Shown here piece after piece: positions 54,341-63,568 of a stretch of 64,000 nucleotides of DNA. The DNA lies in assembly GCA_035292505.1 (NCBI GenBank), contig DATDQA010000022.1:1-64000 (forward strand), read 5' to 3'. The position numbers were made by a program, and so were the translations under genes. This DNA is from DATDQA01 sp035292505 (GTDB lineage Bacteria > Bacteroidota > Bacteroidia > Chitinophagales > Saprospiraceae). Under the pieces are notes generated by a model that made no database searches, was not told the DNA's origin, and saw nothing but the letters and a program-made list of their open reading frames with translations. Each line of letters opens with the position of its first letter. Position 1 is the stretch's first letter.

Positions 54341-54712
54341 TTAATGGTTCCGCAGAAGCACAAAACCGAAGATGATCACCAATACGACAAATACTGTAGC
54401 CATCCACATGGTGAGACGCATATTCCTGCAAAACGTTGTGATGGATACACGCATATGCGGATATCTGTCTATCATGGATTGCATGCGTATTTCAGAAAAG
54501 ATTTCTGCAGTACCAAAGTCAATCCTGTTATCTATCAGGATCCGATAATGTCTGAAGATCTTCACCCTGAAGTAGACATTGAGGAGAAAAAAGCCAGCAA
54601 ACAGAACTGCCAGGATTCCAAAGATCGGCTTCACCTTTAAGATGCTTTGCAAGTTTTCAGATCCCGGTGAAGATAACGAAGCATACGTTTGCCGGATAAT
54701 CGACATGATCAC
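54341..54712 (-). CDS. Small two-helix membrane protein of unknown function
   Basis: 123 residues with two hydrophobic segments (about 29-50 and 98-119), separated by a polar basic loop. No signal peptide and no recognised domain. The start overlaps the alaS stop by four bases (ATGA), so it is translated together with alaS. It ends 23 bases before the gfo ATG. Confidence 0.7.
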   Translation of the reverse strand: MIMSIIRQTYASLSSPGSENLQSILKVKPIFGILAVLFAGFFLLNVYFRVKIFRHYRILIDNRIDFGTAEIFSEIRMQSMIDRYPHMRVSITTFCRNMRLTMWMATVFVVLVIIFGFVLLRNH

Positions 54713-57351
54713 GAATCAACATGTGCCGCCTTTTCCACAAATACCTTCGCATGTCGGAATGCAGCTTCAAGACCAGATGGATCACTGCCACCAGCACTTG
54801 CGTAAAAAGGTTGGCCACCTCCCCCACCTTTGACATGCTTTGCAAGTTCGCGGATCATCTTTGATGCATCCAATAGACGGGCATCTACAAGTTGTTTGCT
54901 GATACCCAGATGTAAATACACCTTTCCATGATCCACACATCCCAGAAGTACAACTGTATTTGGCATCATGGCGGTGAGTCGAAAGACAAGATCTTTAAAT
55001 GCTTTTGCATCAGTTACGGATACTTCCCGTATAATGCATGTGATTGTTCCGACCTTTTCAGCATTGACAGAAAGTTCTTTTTCAAGTATCGCAACTTTTT
55101 CACGCTGAAGATCTTCAATCTGTTTTCGCAGTTGTTTATTCTCGTCCAGGAGATTGTTCAGGTTGCCGATAAGATCAGCAGGATGTTTGAGTATCGCAGA
55201 TACTTCTTCGAGTCGATGCAGCTTTTCATTCACAAATTCTTCAGCAGCATCGGCAGTCACGGCTTCAATCCGTCGCACACCGGCTGCAATAGCTGATTCC
55301 GATATGATTTTAAGGAGCCCGATCTTGCCGGTATTCGATACATGACAGCCACCGCACAATTCGATGCTGTATGCGGGATCAAAAGTGATCATCCGAACAA
55401 CATCACCGTATTTCTCACCAAAGAGCATCATGGCGCCGGCCTCTTTTGCTTTTTCAATAGGTACCCGCTCCTCTTTTCTCGCCACATTGCTGCGTATCTT
55501 TTCATTGACCAGTTTCTCCACAGCTTGTATTTCTTCAGGGGTCATTTTCTGAAAATGCGAAAAGTCGAAGCGCAGATGTTTGTCATTGACCAGAGAACCC
55601 TTTTGTTGTACATGTGAGCCGAGTACTTTACGTAATGCCGCATGCAACAAGTGTGTCGCCGAGTGATTATTTTCGGTATGAAGTCGTTTAGTGCTGTCGA
55701 TCTGTGCAGTCCAGTTGCCTTCTGTAATTGCAGGGATATTCTCAATGACAAGCAGTGGAAGCTCGTTTTCTTTGATGGTGTCCACCACGGGTATTTGGAC
55801 TCCATCCATACTGAGCATACCTGTATCCCCTACCTGTCCACCTCCTTCAGGATAGAAGGGCGTTTTGTCCAAAACGACATGATAGATGCTACGTCCTTTT
55901 GCATTGACCTGCCGGTATTTCAAAATCTTCGCGCCTTCGACTATATGGTGATCATATCCGACAAATTCACTATTACCTTCCAGGAGCACGACCCAATCAC
56001 CGAGTGTACGCTGTGCATCCTCACGCGAACGATTCTTCTGATCTGCAAGTGCTTTTTCGAAACCACCTGTATCTACATGATATCCGCGTTCCATAGCCAT
56101 GAGTTGTGTAAGATCGAATGGAAAGCCATAGGTATCATAGAGTTCGAAGGCATCACTTCCCGCAATGATGCCATCTGCAACATCAAGAGTATCAAATCGG
56201 CGGATACCTGCATCGAGCGTGCGCAAGAATGATTGCTCTTCTTCGCGGATCACCTTTGCAATAAAATCTTCCTGAGCTGTGGCATCTGGAAATGTGTCGG
56301 AAAAATATTCTGCAAGCAATGGCATCAATCTGTACATGAGCGGTGCTCTCACGTCGAGAAATGTATAGTAATATCTCACTGCTCTTCGCAGAATTCGTCT
56401 CAGCACATATCCCGCGCCTGTATTTGAAGGAAGCTGACCATCCGCAATACCAAAGAACAGCGCACGTGCATGATCAGCAATGACACGCATGGCAATATCG
56501 GATTGTGACTTACCTGTATAATCGCCGGTATAGTCTATCCCCGTCGCTTGGGAAATGAAATGGAGATAGGGTTCAAAGATGTCCGTGTCATAATTTGACT
56601 TCTTGCCTTGCAATGCTCTTGTCAGACGTTCAAAGCCCAAGCCCGTATCGACATGTCTTTGCGGAAGAGGTTCAAGAGTGCCTTCTGCTTTCCTGTTGAA
56701 TTGAATGAAGACAAGGTTCCAGAGTTCTACAACCTCCGGATCGCCCAAGTTCACTAATTGATCTCCGGACTTGTGTGCCCTTTCATTCTCTGCTCTGAGA
56801 TCGTAGTGAATTTCTGAGCAAGGTCCACATGGACCTGATTCACCCATCTCCCAGAAGTTGTCCTTCTTTCCAAAATCAAGAATGCGATCATTTGCAATCC
56901 ACTTCGTCCAATATTGTTTTGCTTCTGTATCCGCACTCAGGCCCTCCTCGATATCGCCTCCGAATACCGTGACATATATTCTATCTTTCTTCAGTCCATA
57001 GACTCCCGTCAACAGCTCCCATGCCCAGGCAATGGCTTCTTCCTTGAAGTAATCACCGAAAGACCAGTTACCGAGCATTTCAAACATGGTATGGTGATAA
57101 CTGTCGCGGCCAACTTCTTCAAGATCATTGTGTTTACCGGATACCCGGAGGCATTTCTGAGTGTCCGTAATCCGTAAGGCAGTTGGTTTGCGATTGCCAA
57201 GGAAGAAATCCTTGAACTGATTCATTCCTGCATTTGTAAACATCAGCGTAGGATCATCCTTCACAACCATTGGTGCGGAGACTACAATCCGGTGCTGCTT
57301 TGATGCAAAAAAATCCAGAAAAGCCTGTCTTATCTTCTTCGAATCCAGCAT
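54709..57351 (-). CDS. alaS: Alanyl-tRNA synthetase
   Basis: 880 residues from ATG 57351 (MLDSKKIRQAFLDFF); the 44-codon extension to 57483 is rejected. Class II core with the RVSGKHNDLEEVG region, anticodon-independent tRNA recognition domain, editing domain (HSATHLLHAALRKVL with HxxxH and CGGCHVSNTG), and the C-Ala domain rich in Gly (KGGGGGQPFYASAGG). It charges tRNA-Ala and edits mischarged Ser and Gly. A promoter box lies at 57377-57384. Confidence 0.97.
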   Translation of the reverse strand: MLDSKKIRQAFLDFFASKQHRIVVSAPMVVKDDPTLMFTNAGMNQFKDFFLGNRKPTALRITDTQKCLRVSGKHNDLEEVGRDSYHHTMFEMLGNWSFGDYFKEEAIAWAWELLTGVYGLKKDRIYVTVFGGDIEEGLSADTEAKQYWTKWIANDRILDFGKKDNFWEMGESGPCGPCSEIHYDLRAENERAHKSGDQLVNLGDPEVVELWNLVFIQFNRKAEGTLEPLPQRHVDTGLGFERLTRALQGKKSNYDTDIFEPYLHFISQATGIDYTGDYTGKSQSDIAMRVIADHARALFFGIADGQLPSNTGAGYVLRRILRRAVRYYYTFLDVRAPLMYRLMPLLAEYFSDTFPDATAQEDFIAKVIREEEQSFLRTLDAGIRRFDTLDVADGIIAGSDAFELYDTYGFPFDLTQLMAMERGYHVDTGGFEKALADQKNRSREDAQRTLGDWVVLLEGNSEFVGYDHHIVEGAKILKYRQVNAKGRSIYHVVLDKTPFYPEGGGQVGDTGMLSMDGVQIPVVDTIKENELPLLVIENIPAITEGNWTAQIDSTKRLHTENNHSATHLLHAALRKVLGSHVQQKGSLVNDKHLRFDFSHFQKMTPEEIQAVEKLVNEKIRSNVARKEERVPIEKAKEAGAMMLFGEKYGDVVRMITFDPAYSIELCGGCHVSNTGKIGLLKIISESAIAAGVRRIEAVTADAAEEFVNEKLHRLEEVSAILKHPADLIGNLNNLLDENKQLRKQIEDLQREKVAILEKELSVNAEKVGTITCIIREVSVTDAKAFKDLVFRLTAMMPNTVVLLGCVDHGKVYLHLGISKQLVDARLLDASKMIRELAKHVKGGGGGQPFYASAGGSDPSGLEAAFRHAKVFVEKAAHVDS

Positions 57352-57376
57352 TAACTTCTTATTGACAATGAGCCGG

Positions 57377-57384
57377 CAAAAATA
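57377..57384 (-). promoter_or_regulatory. -7 promoter box of alaS
   Basis: TATTTTTG on the minus strand, an exact TAnnTTTG match, 25 bases before the alaS ATG. It supports the 57351 start. Confidence 0.55.
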
Positions 57385-57522
57385 ACGTTTATCGCATCGT
57401 ATCTGGTAACCACACGGGAAATACAGTGATTGCTTGTTGATTTGGAATGAAATGAATCCGGCATCCAGACGAGAATGACCCATATTCCATCAAAAACACA
57501 GGCAATTTTTCCGGGAATACGT

Positions 57523-57552
57523 TTGGATTCTCGTAAATGCGTTCTATTTTTG
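57523..57552 (+). promoter_or_regulatory. Promoter of the M23 peptidase gene
   Basis: TTG (57523-57525), a 19-base spacer, then TATTTTTG (57545-57552): both elements of the Bacteroidota consensus at ideal spacing. It would give a leader of about 100 bases to ATG 57662. The 310-base spacer 57352-57661 otherwise holds only the alaS box. Confidence 0.7.
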
Positions 57553-57661
57553 CGCATCTTCCCTGATCCCTGACATATCGGTTTTTAACTGTGGATCTAT
57601 TACCAGGAGCTGACTGTAGAGCGATTGGTAACTAACTTGAGAACATTGTATATCTATTCTA

Positions 57662-58645
57662 ATGAGCAGTCAGAAGTATTACTACAACTCCCATACGCTT
57701 CAGTTTGAGGAGTACCGCCTGCCCCTGAAAAAAAGATTCTATCGCTCAATCGGTCTTACCAGTGCGATTCTTGTGACGGCTTTTGGTGTCTATTTCCTCG
57801 TGTATATGTTTTTCCCGTCACAAAAAGAAAGAGCCTTATTGCGCGAGATAGATCAAATGAAGTATGAGTATGGGGTCGTGACTTCTCATTTGGATCAATT
57901 AGCCTCTCGTCTGGATCAAATTCAGGAACGAGATGCAGACGTGCACCGCTTTATGCTCGGTATGGAACCTATTGACTCTACGGTATGGGTAGCTGGTGTA
58001 GGCGGGTATGAGAGGTATGCTTCTCTGATGCAGTTTCGTCATAGCGGAGAGATGATGACCCAGACCAGGAGAAGAGTAGACCAGCTTGCACGACAGATGG
58101 AACTGCAGGCAAGTTCTCTTGATTCCATTGAAATAATGGCTCTTGAAAAGGAAGAGAAACTCGCTTCGATTCCCTCAATCAAACCTGTACGTATCGATCT
58201 GCTGAGACGTAATGTCACGCTGCTTTCAGGCTTTGGGATGAGGGTACATCCGATACATAAGGTGCGGAAAATGCATACTGGTATTGATTTCACAGCACCT
58301 ACAGGGACAGCAATTCAGGCTACCGGAAACGGAGTCGTCACAGCAATCAAGGAAAGTGGTTCTGGCTATGGGCTTCATGTGATCCTTGATCATGGGTTCG
58401 ACTATCAGACACTATATGGTCATTTGTCTGATGTGCATGTCAAGATCGGTGAGGAAGTGAAGAAAGGACAACAAATCGGTACGGTCGGTAGTTCTGGAAC
58501 AGCGACGGCTCCACACTGTCATTACGAAGTACACTACAATGGTGTTCCTGTTGACCCCATTCATTATTGTCTTGACAGGCTTACACCACAAGAATATAAG
58601 TTGATAGTAGATCAGGCCGCAGTGGCCAATCAATCATTCGATTAA
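57662..58645 (+). CDS. M23-family metallopeptidase (murein endopeptidase type)
   Basis: 327 residues. Single membrane anchor (about 28-52), a coiled-coil-rich middle (about 60-170), then a LytM/M23 domain with zinc ligands in HTGIDF (His205, Asp209) and HCHYEVH (His285, His287). It probably trims peptidoglycan cross-bridges in the periplasm during growth or division, or serves as an activator. It is divergent from alaS and has its own promoter. Confidence 0.92.
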   Translation: MSSQKYYYNSHTLQFEEYRLPLKKRFYRSIGLTSAILVTAFGVYFLVYMFFPSQKERALLREIDQMKYEYGVVTSHLDQLASRLDQIQERDADVHRFMLGMEPIDSTVWVAGVGGYERYASLMQFRHSGEMMTQTRRRVDQLARQMELQASSLDSIEIMALEKEEKLASIPSIKPVRIDLLRRNVTLLSGFGMRVHPIHKVRKMHTGIDFTAPTGTAIQATGNGVVTAIKESGSGYGLHVILDHGFDYQTLYGHLSDVHVKIGEEVKKGQQIGTVGSSGTATAPHCHYEVHYNGVPVDPIHYCLDRLTPQEYKLIVDQAAVANQSFD

Positions 58646-58917
58646 TCTACTTCCTTTACCGTCGACTGCGCCGATTACGGTCATGATTTCTCTGCCACTG
58701 CCATTTACCGTCCTTTGTGGTAAAAAATAGAAATACCATAGACCCTTTGAAATCGCTTGTGGTTGAATTATTTTAAAACAGCTTTGAATGTGGACTCACG
58801 GTTTTTTTACCGTATGCGATCTTTATTAAAACTCGACTTGTCTCACTTTCGCTACCAATCGTGTTTATGCAATTACCGTATTTATCAGCATGTGATCTAT
58901 TGATAGGACGTGTACAC
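58646..58917. other. 272-base spacer with four TTACCGT words
   Basis: TTACCGT occurs at 58656-58662, 58705-58711, 58807-58813 and 58873-58879. An inverted pair ACGGT-TTTTT-ACCGT (58798-58813) and TTTACC...GGTAAA (58704-58724) are included. There is no gene. It lies between the ends of two convergent genes. Confidence 0.6.
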
Positions 58918-59268
58918 TTATTTCTCGTCGTCAGAGGGTAATGATTTACGGAGTTGCATGAGACCGTCTTTGACCTTTACGAGACGTGTGATGACTTCCT
59001 GCCGCGCCAGCAGGTTTTTCTTTTGTGCCTTGATTTCCAGCTTTGCGCCTTCGATCGTAAATCCTCTTTCTTTAAGCAAGTGGTGAATAATCAACAGTTG
59101 TTCGATATTCTCCTTCGTGAATCGGCGATCGCCTTTCTGGTTTTTGCGCGGACTCAGGAAATCGAACTCAGTCTCCCAATATCGAATCAGCGACTTAGAT
59201 ACTCCGAGCATAGCAGCTACCTCGCCGATGGAGTAATAGAGTTTCTCCAGTTTATGGATTTCGATCAT
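58918..59268 (-). CDS. MerR-family transcriptional regulator
   Basis: 116 residues. N-terminal winged helix-turn-helix typical of MerR (YYSIGEVAAMLGVSKSLIRYWETEF, LSPRKNQKGDRRFTKENIEQL) and a short C-terminal helix (about 80-110) for dimerisation. It has no Cys-rich metal-binding end, so a metal sensor is unlikely; Bacteroidota genomes carry one such short regulator of unclear target. The 268-base upstream region is AT-rich with a TACATTTG box at 59471-59478. Confidence 0.9.
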   Translation of the reverse strand: MIEIHKLEKLYYSIGEVAAMLGVSKSLIRYWETEFDFLSPRKNQKGDRRFTKENIEQLLIIHHLLKERGFTIEGAKLEIKAQKKNLLARQEVITRLVKVKDGLMQLRKSLPSDDEK

Positions 59269-59536
59269 ACTTCAGGTTAAAATTGATTCTGTAAATCAAA
59301 TCTTTACACAATCCAATTTCATGTATAACAAGAATTCAAATTTAGGAGATTCCTTGAATTAACCAAGTCTGGGTGTGACCGAAGAGGTTCTGCACTCGCA
59401 ATGCAATTCGAGTTCTCTGCTTTGCTGCCTACAAATAAGTCAGATTGTATCCAACACATATGATAATTAACAAATGTACTTATGGTTGAAGATCTGCATA
59501 TTGACATCAATAACATTGCACACTTGCGATTCTTCC

Positions 59537-60151
59537 TTATTGACCAAGGGCCATCCGGATGGCACAACTCCTCAGATCTTCTTCAACATTCGAAGCGATA
59601 ATCACGGTCTTGTTTCTACCAAAGTGATCCAGCATGGCATGAAACCAGCGGATTCCCGAGGTATCGAGATTAGATGTTGGCTCATCCAGGAGGAGCAGGG
59701 ATGCTTGTGTACAAAGGGCAAAGGCCAGACGGAGTCGCTGTTTCATACCGCTTGACATCAACTGTAGCTGTTGGTCAGCGCGAAACTCAAAATTCAGCTC
59801 CCTGCAAAAGGATGCGTATTCCGCGACGTCTGGATGGAAAGCCCTGAACTGACTGTGAAAACGGAACGCTTCCATAAGTGTCATCTCCTCAATCATCTCA
59901 GCATAAGGCGCTGTAAGGATCAAGTGCATAAAAAGTTTATCTGGGGAAATGTGGGCATTATCAATCAGATATCTGATCACGCCTTCCGACGGGTATAATG
60001 CCCCGGAAATGATCTTGAGCAATGTCGATTTACCCGCGCCATTCGGACCAGTGATCGCTACATGGGAATGAGACGGAATGACAGCTGAGAGGTTGCGGAA
60101 CACCCAATGACTCGCATATCGTTTTGCCAGTCCGTCAATATGAACTTCCAT
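59537..60151 (-). CDS. ABC transporter ATP-binding protein, solitary
   Basis: 204 residues. Walker A GPNGAGKST (35-43), signature-like LMSSGMKQRL, Walker B LLLLDEPTSNLD. The switch (H-loop) position reads IIASNVEED, with Asn where His is expected. It is CcmA/short-type in size and has no membrane part and no permease gene nearby. It overlaps the lpxA end by 17 bases as the last gene of the lipid A operon, so it may act with a permease coded elsewhere. The transported substrate is unknown. Confidence 0.85.
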   Translation of the reverse strand: MEVHIDGLAKRYASHWVFRNLSAVIPSHSHVAITGPNGAGKSTLLKIISGALYPSEGVIRYLIDNAHISPDKLFMHLILTAPYAEMIEEMTLMEAFRFHSQFRAFHPDVAEYASFCRELNFEFRADQQLQLMSSGMKQRLRLAFALCTQASLLLLDEPTSNLDTSGIRWFHAMLDHFGRNKTVIIASNVEEDLRSCAIRMALGQ

Positions 60152-60929
60152 TTAGCTGATTGGTATGCCGAAATCCCTTCATAATACCACGATCAGCCTT
60201 GCGCACAAAATCCAAGATCCGGTCGCGTTCAATAGAAGGTTCAATCGTTTTCTCTATGAGCTCCAAAGCTTTGGTGGTATTATTCCCCTGGACATAGAGA
60301 ATGCGATAAATGTCCTGGATATGATTGATTTGAGAATTCGTGAATCCACGGCGTCGTAATCCAATAGAGTTCACACCCACATAGCAGAGGGGCTCACGCG
60401 CCGCTTTTACATATGGGGGCACATCCTTGCGCACTAACGAGCCTCCGCCTACCATGGCGTGCTCTCCTATCTTCACAAACTGATGTACCGCTGAAAGTCC
60501 ACCGAGCACCGCATGGTCCCCAATATGAATATGTCCTGCGAGGCCAACACTGTTTGCGACAATACAATGCCTGCCAATGATACAGTCATGCGCTACATGT
60601 ACGTATGCCATCAATAAACTTGAATCACCAATTCTGGTGACCATTCCAGCTCTGGTGCCGCGATTGAGCGTGCAATACTCCCTGATGGTGACGTTGTCCC
60701 CGATTTCAAGGAGAGAATGCTCTCCGCCGAATTTGAGGTCTTGTGGGATTGCACCGACCACTGCACCTGGAAAAATCCGACAGTTGCGTCCGATCCTGGT
60801 ACCATCCATGATCGAAACGTTGGGTCCGATCCAGGTACCATCACCAATCACGACATCCTTCCCAATCGTGGTGAATGGACCAACTTCGACACCTTCTCCA
60901 ATCTGTGCTTCAGGATGAATGATCTTCAT
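60135..60929 (-). CDS. lpxA: UDP-N-acetylglucosamine acyltransferase
   Basis: 264 residues. Left-handed beta-helix of hexapeptide repeats (IGEGVEVGPFTTIGKDVVIGD and onwards, about 8-185), with the catalytic-region HVAHDCIIGRHCIVAN, then a helical C-terminal domain (RRRGFTNSQINHIQDIYRILY). It performs the first, reversible step of lipid A synthesis. It overlaps the lpxC/fabZ end by 20 bases and the ABC gene start by 17. Confidence 0.96.
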   Translation of the reverse strand: MKIIHPEAQIGEGVEVGPFTTIGKDVVIGDGTWIGPNVSIMDGTRIGRNCRIFPGAVVGAIPQDLKFGGEHSLLEIGDNVTIREYCTLNRGTRAGMVTRIGDSSLLMAYVHVAHDCIIGRHCIVANSVGLAGHIHIGDHAVLGGLSAVHQFVKIGEHAMVGGGSLVRKDVPPYVKAAREPLCYVGVNSIGLRRRGFTNSQINHIQDIYRILYVQGNNTTKALELIEKTIEPSIERDRILDFVRKADRGIMKGFRHTNQLNGSSY

Positions 60930-62331
60930 TATCAGTTTTATTCTCCGATCTTTTGACGATCTGTGCTGTCAACTCTCCTTCAGAAACAATTTTGTTTCCG
61001 ACATATGCCGTCCCAAACATATGGCATATTCCGCGACGAATGGGTGAAAGCAACTCCATTTTCAGTACAAGGACATCACCGGGCACCACTTTTGATTTGA
61101 ATTTTGCCTGGTCAATTTTCAGGAAATATGTATCCCAATTCTCCGGATCTGGCTTTTGTGAAAGGACAAAGACACCACCGACTTGCGCTAATGCCTCTAT
61201 CTGCAGGACGCCAGGAAAGACCGGATTATTGGGGAAATGTCCCTGGAAAAATGTTTCATTGAATGTCACGTTCTTCACACCTACCACATGTACATCACTG
61301 AGCTCTACGATCTTATCTACGAGTAGAAAAGGATATCTGTGCGGGAGCAAACGATGAATAGCCACGACATCATAAATCGGCGGTACATCAGGATCAATCT
61401 TCGGCTTACCCCGAAGTTTGCGCTGCTCCATGTATTTCCTTTTCAGGACTTTGGCAAACTGCACGTTTGCAGTGTGTCCTGGCTTAGTCGCCATAATCTT
61501 ACCCTTGATAGGTCTTCCGATCAATGCAAGGTCACCCATCACATCGAGCAGTTTATGCCTCGCAGGTTCGTTCTCGAAATGAAGGTCAGTCGTATTCAGG
61601 ATCCCTTCTTTCTCGACCTTCACACTTGGTTTATTGAGTTTCTTCGCAAGCTTCTCCAACTCTTCCTGACCCATCAGACGGTCCACAATCACAATCGCAT
61701 TTGCCAGATCGCCTCCTTTGATCAGATTCTGACTTAGGAGCAAATCAAGTTCCCGCAGAAATACAAACGTGCGACATGGGGCAATTTCCACCTTGAACTC
61801 ATCGATGCATTTGAGACTTGCATATTGATGGCCAAGAATGGGCGAATTGAAATCGATGAGTGTCGTGACTTCAAAATGATCTGATGGCAAGGCAATGAGT
61901 TCTGTTCCTGTTGACTCATCGGAATACCGAATGGGTTCGGTGATTTCAAAGTACTCACGATCCTCTTCGAGGTCTACGAGGCCAGCTTCTTCCACCATCT
62001 CCACAAAAGCCTGTGCACTACCATCCATGATTGGCACTTCGGGACCATCTATTTTGATGAGGACATTATCCACTCTCATACCCATGAGGGCAGCCATAAC
62101 ATGCTCTACAGTACTTACCTGAGCATGGCCAAATCTGATCGTCGTTCCCCGGTTTGTGGAAGACACATTGCCAACATCTGCACTCAATATCGGAGCATCT
62201 TTGAGGTCGATGCGTTGAAACCGGATGCCATGATTAGCAGGTGCAGGGTGAAATGTCATTTTCACTTCCTTACCACTATGCAACCCAATGCCCTTCAGGG
62301 ATACCGGGTTATGAATCGTCTTTTGCTTCAT
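60910..62331 (-). CDS. lpxC: Fused UDP-3-O-acyl-GlcNAc deacetylase / 3-hydroxyacyl-ACP dehydratase
   Basis: 473 residues, a Bacteroidota-type LpxC-FabZ fusion. LpxC part (1-about 305): zinc ligands in VEHVMAALMGM and HKLLDVMGDLALIG. FabZ part (about 320-473): HRLLPHRYPFLLVDK and GHFPNNPVFPGVLQIEALAQ with the catalytic His and Glu. It combines the committed lipid A step with fatty acid elongation in one chain. It follows lpxD after 29 bases. Confidence 0.97.
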   Translation of the reverse strand: MKQKTIHNPVSLKGIGLHSGKEVKMTFHPAPANHGIRFQRIDLKDAPILSADVGNVSSTNRGTTIRFGHAQVSTVEHVMAALMGMRVDNVLIKIDGPEVPIMDGSAQAFVEMVEEAGLVDLEEDREYFEITEPIRYSDESTGTELIALPSDHFEVTTLIDFNSPILGHQYASLKCIDEFKVEIAPCRTFVFLRELDLLLSQNLIKGGDLANAIVIVDRLMGQEELEKLAKKLNKPSVKVEKEGILNTTDLHFENEPARHKLLDVMGDLALIGRPIKGKIMATKPGHTANVQFAKVLKRKYMEQRKLRGKPKIDPDVPPIYDVVAIHRLLPHRYPFLLVDKIVELSDVHVVGVKNVTFNETFFQGHFPNNPVFPGVLQIEALAQVGGVFVLSQKPDPENWDTYFLKIDQAKFKSKVVPGDVLVLKMELLSPIRRGICHMFGTAYVGNKIVSEGELTAQIVKRSENKTDNEDHSS

Positions 62332-62360
62332 TTCGTCAAAATCAAAAAAATCACTCCTGG

Positions 62361-63404
62361 TCAGTGTGGTTGTGTTTCCTTCAATACATTGATTTCGTGT
62401 TCGAGAGCTTCGATACGACGCAAGAGTGCCGGGAGTTCACGAAATATCGTATAAGATTGCAAGTAGTTACGATAGGGTAATGCAGGAGATCCATATACTT
62501 TTTCGCCACGTTCAGAAATAGAACCAGCCACTCCACTTTGTGCCTGTACTTGTACATGATCTGCCACCTCGATATGTCCCACAAATCCTGCCTGCCCGCC
62601 GACAAGGACATTGCGGCCAATTTTTGTTGAACCAGCGATCCCAGCCTGCGCAGCGACTACAGTATTCTGACCGATTTCCACATTATGCGCAACCTGGATG
62701 AGATTGTCCAGTTTCACTCCTTTGCGAATCAATGTCGATCCCATTGTGGCCCGGTCGACGACTGTATTGGCACCAATTTCTACATCCTCCTCGATGACAA
62801 CATTGCCGACTTGGGCAATTTTGGTGTAGTGCCCGTTTTCTCCTTTCGAATATCCAAAACCGTCACTACCAATAACAGTATTCGCATGTATCGTACAGCG
62901 ATCTGCAATCAGACAGTGATGATATATAATCACGCCCGGATAGAGGATCACATTTTCACCAATTTCACAATGATCACCAATAAAAGTATGTGGATAGATT
63001 CTGGATCCACTTCCGACTTTCACTCCTTTTGAGATCATGGCAAATGGACCGATATAAACATCTTCAGAGACGGTAGCTTCCGGGTGAATGCTCGCGAGGG
63101 ATGATATGCCGTGTGGTTTTTCTCCTTGTTCATATTGGCTCAGGAGCATACCAAGGGAAGCATAAACATTCTCAACTCTGATCAGTGTTGCCTTCACAGG
63201 GTTGGAGGGAATAAAAGCCTTATGAACAAGTACGACGGATGCATCTGTATCGTAGATGTAGATCTCGTACTTTGGGTTAGCGAGAAAACTGAGGGAGCCC
63301 TTTTGGGCTTCTTCGATTTTACTGGGACGTTCCACGATAACGTCGGGATTGCCCTCAAGTTCACCCTGCACGATCTGGCATAATTGCCGGGCTGTCAACT
63401 GCAT
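62361..63404 (-). CDS. lpxD: UDP-3-O-(3-hydroxyacyl)glucosamine N-acyltransferase
   Basis: 347 residues. N-terminal uridine-binding domain (about 1-100), then a long left-handed beta-helix of hexapeptide repeats with the active-site segment NVEIGQNTVVAAQAGIAGST and the C-terminal helix (LPALLRRIEALEHEINVLK). It adds the second acyl chain in lipid A synthesis. It starts the operon lpxD-lpxC/fabZ-lpxA-ABC. A -7 box abuts the start codon. Confidence 0.96.
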   Translation of the reverse strand: MQLTARQLCQIVQGELEGNPDVIVERPSKIEEAQKGSLSFLANPKYEIYIYDTDASVVLVHKAFIPSNPVKATLIRVENVYASLGMLLSQYEQGEKPHGISSLASIHPEATVSEDVYIGPFAMISKGVKVGSGSRIYPHTFIGDHCEIGENVILYPGVIIYHHCLIADRCTIHANTVIGSDGFGYSKGENGHYTKIAQVGNVVIEEDVEIGANTVVDRATMGSTLIRKGVKLDNLIQVAHNVEIGQNTVVAAQAGIAGSTKIGRNVLVGGQAGFVGHIEVADHVQVQAQSGVAGSISERGEKVYGSPALPYRNYLQSYTIFRELPALLRRIEALEHEINVLKETQPH

Positions 63405-63409
63405 GGGCG

Positions 63410-63417
63410 CAAAAGTA
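63410..63417 (-). promoter_or_regulatory. -7 promoter box of the lpx operon
   Basis: TACTTTTG on the minus strand, an exact TAnnTTTG match, ends five bases before the lpxD ATG (63404), predicting a leaderless or near-leaderless mRNA. The remaining gap to 63568 holds nothing visible. Confidence 0.55.
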
Positions 63418-63568
63418 CGTGGTTTTTTGGGAGTTTAAAGGAAGTTGACAGGTATTGACTGGGCAGGCATTGCGAAAGCCACAGGGTTACGGAATATGCC
63501 TTGTTTTTATACAGTTAGAGGACAAACACCTATGAGTTGAGTTTAGATATTCTACTTCCATTCCCACT

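Noticed and set aside
55642..56232. 196-codon plus-strand ORF
   Set aside because: Antisense to alaS, without any domain.
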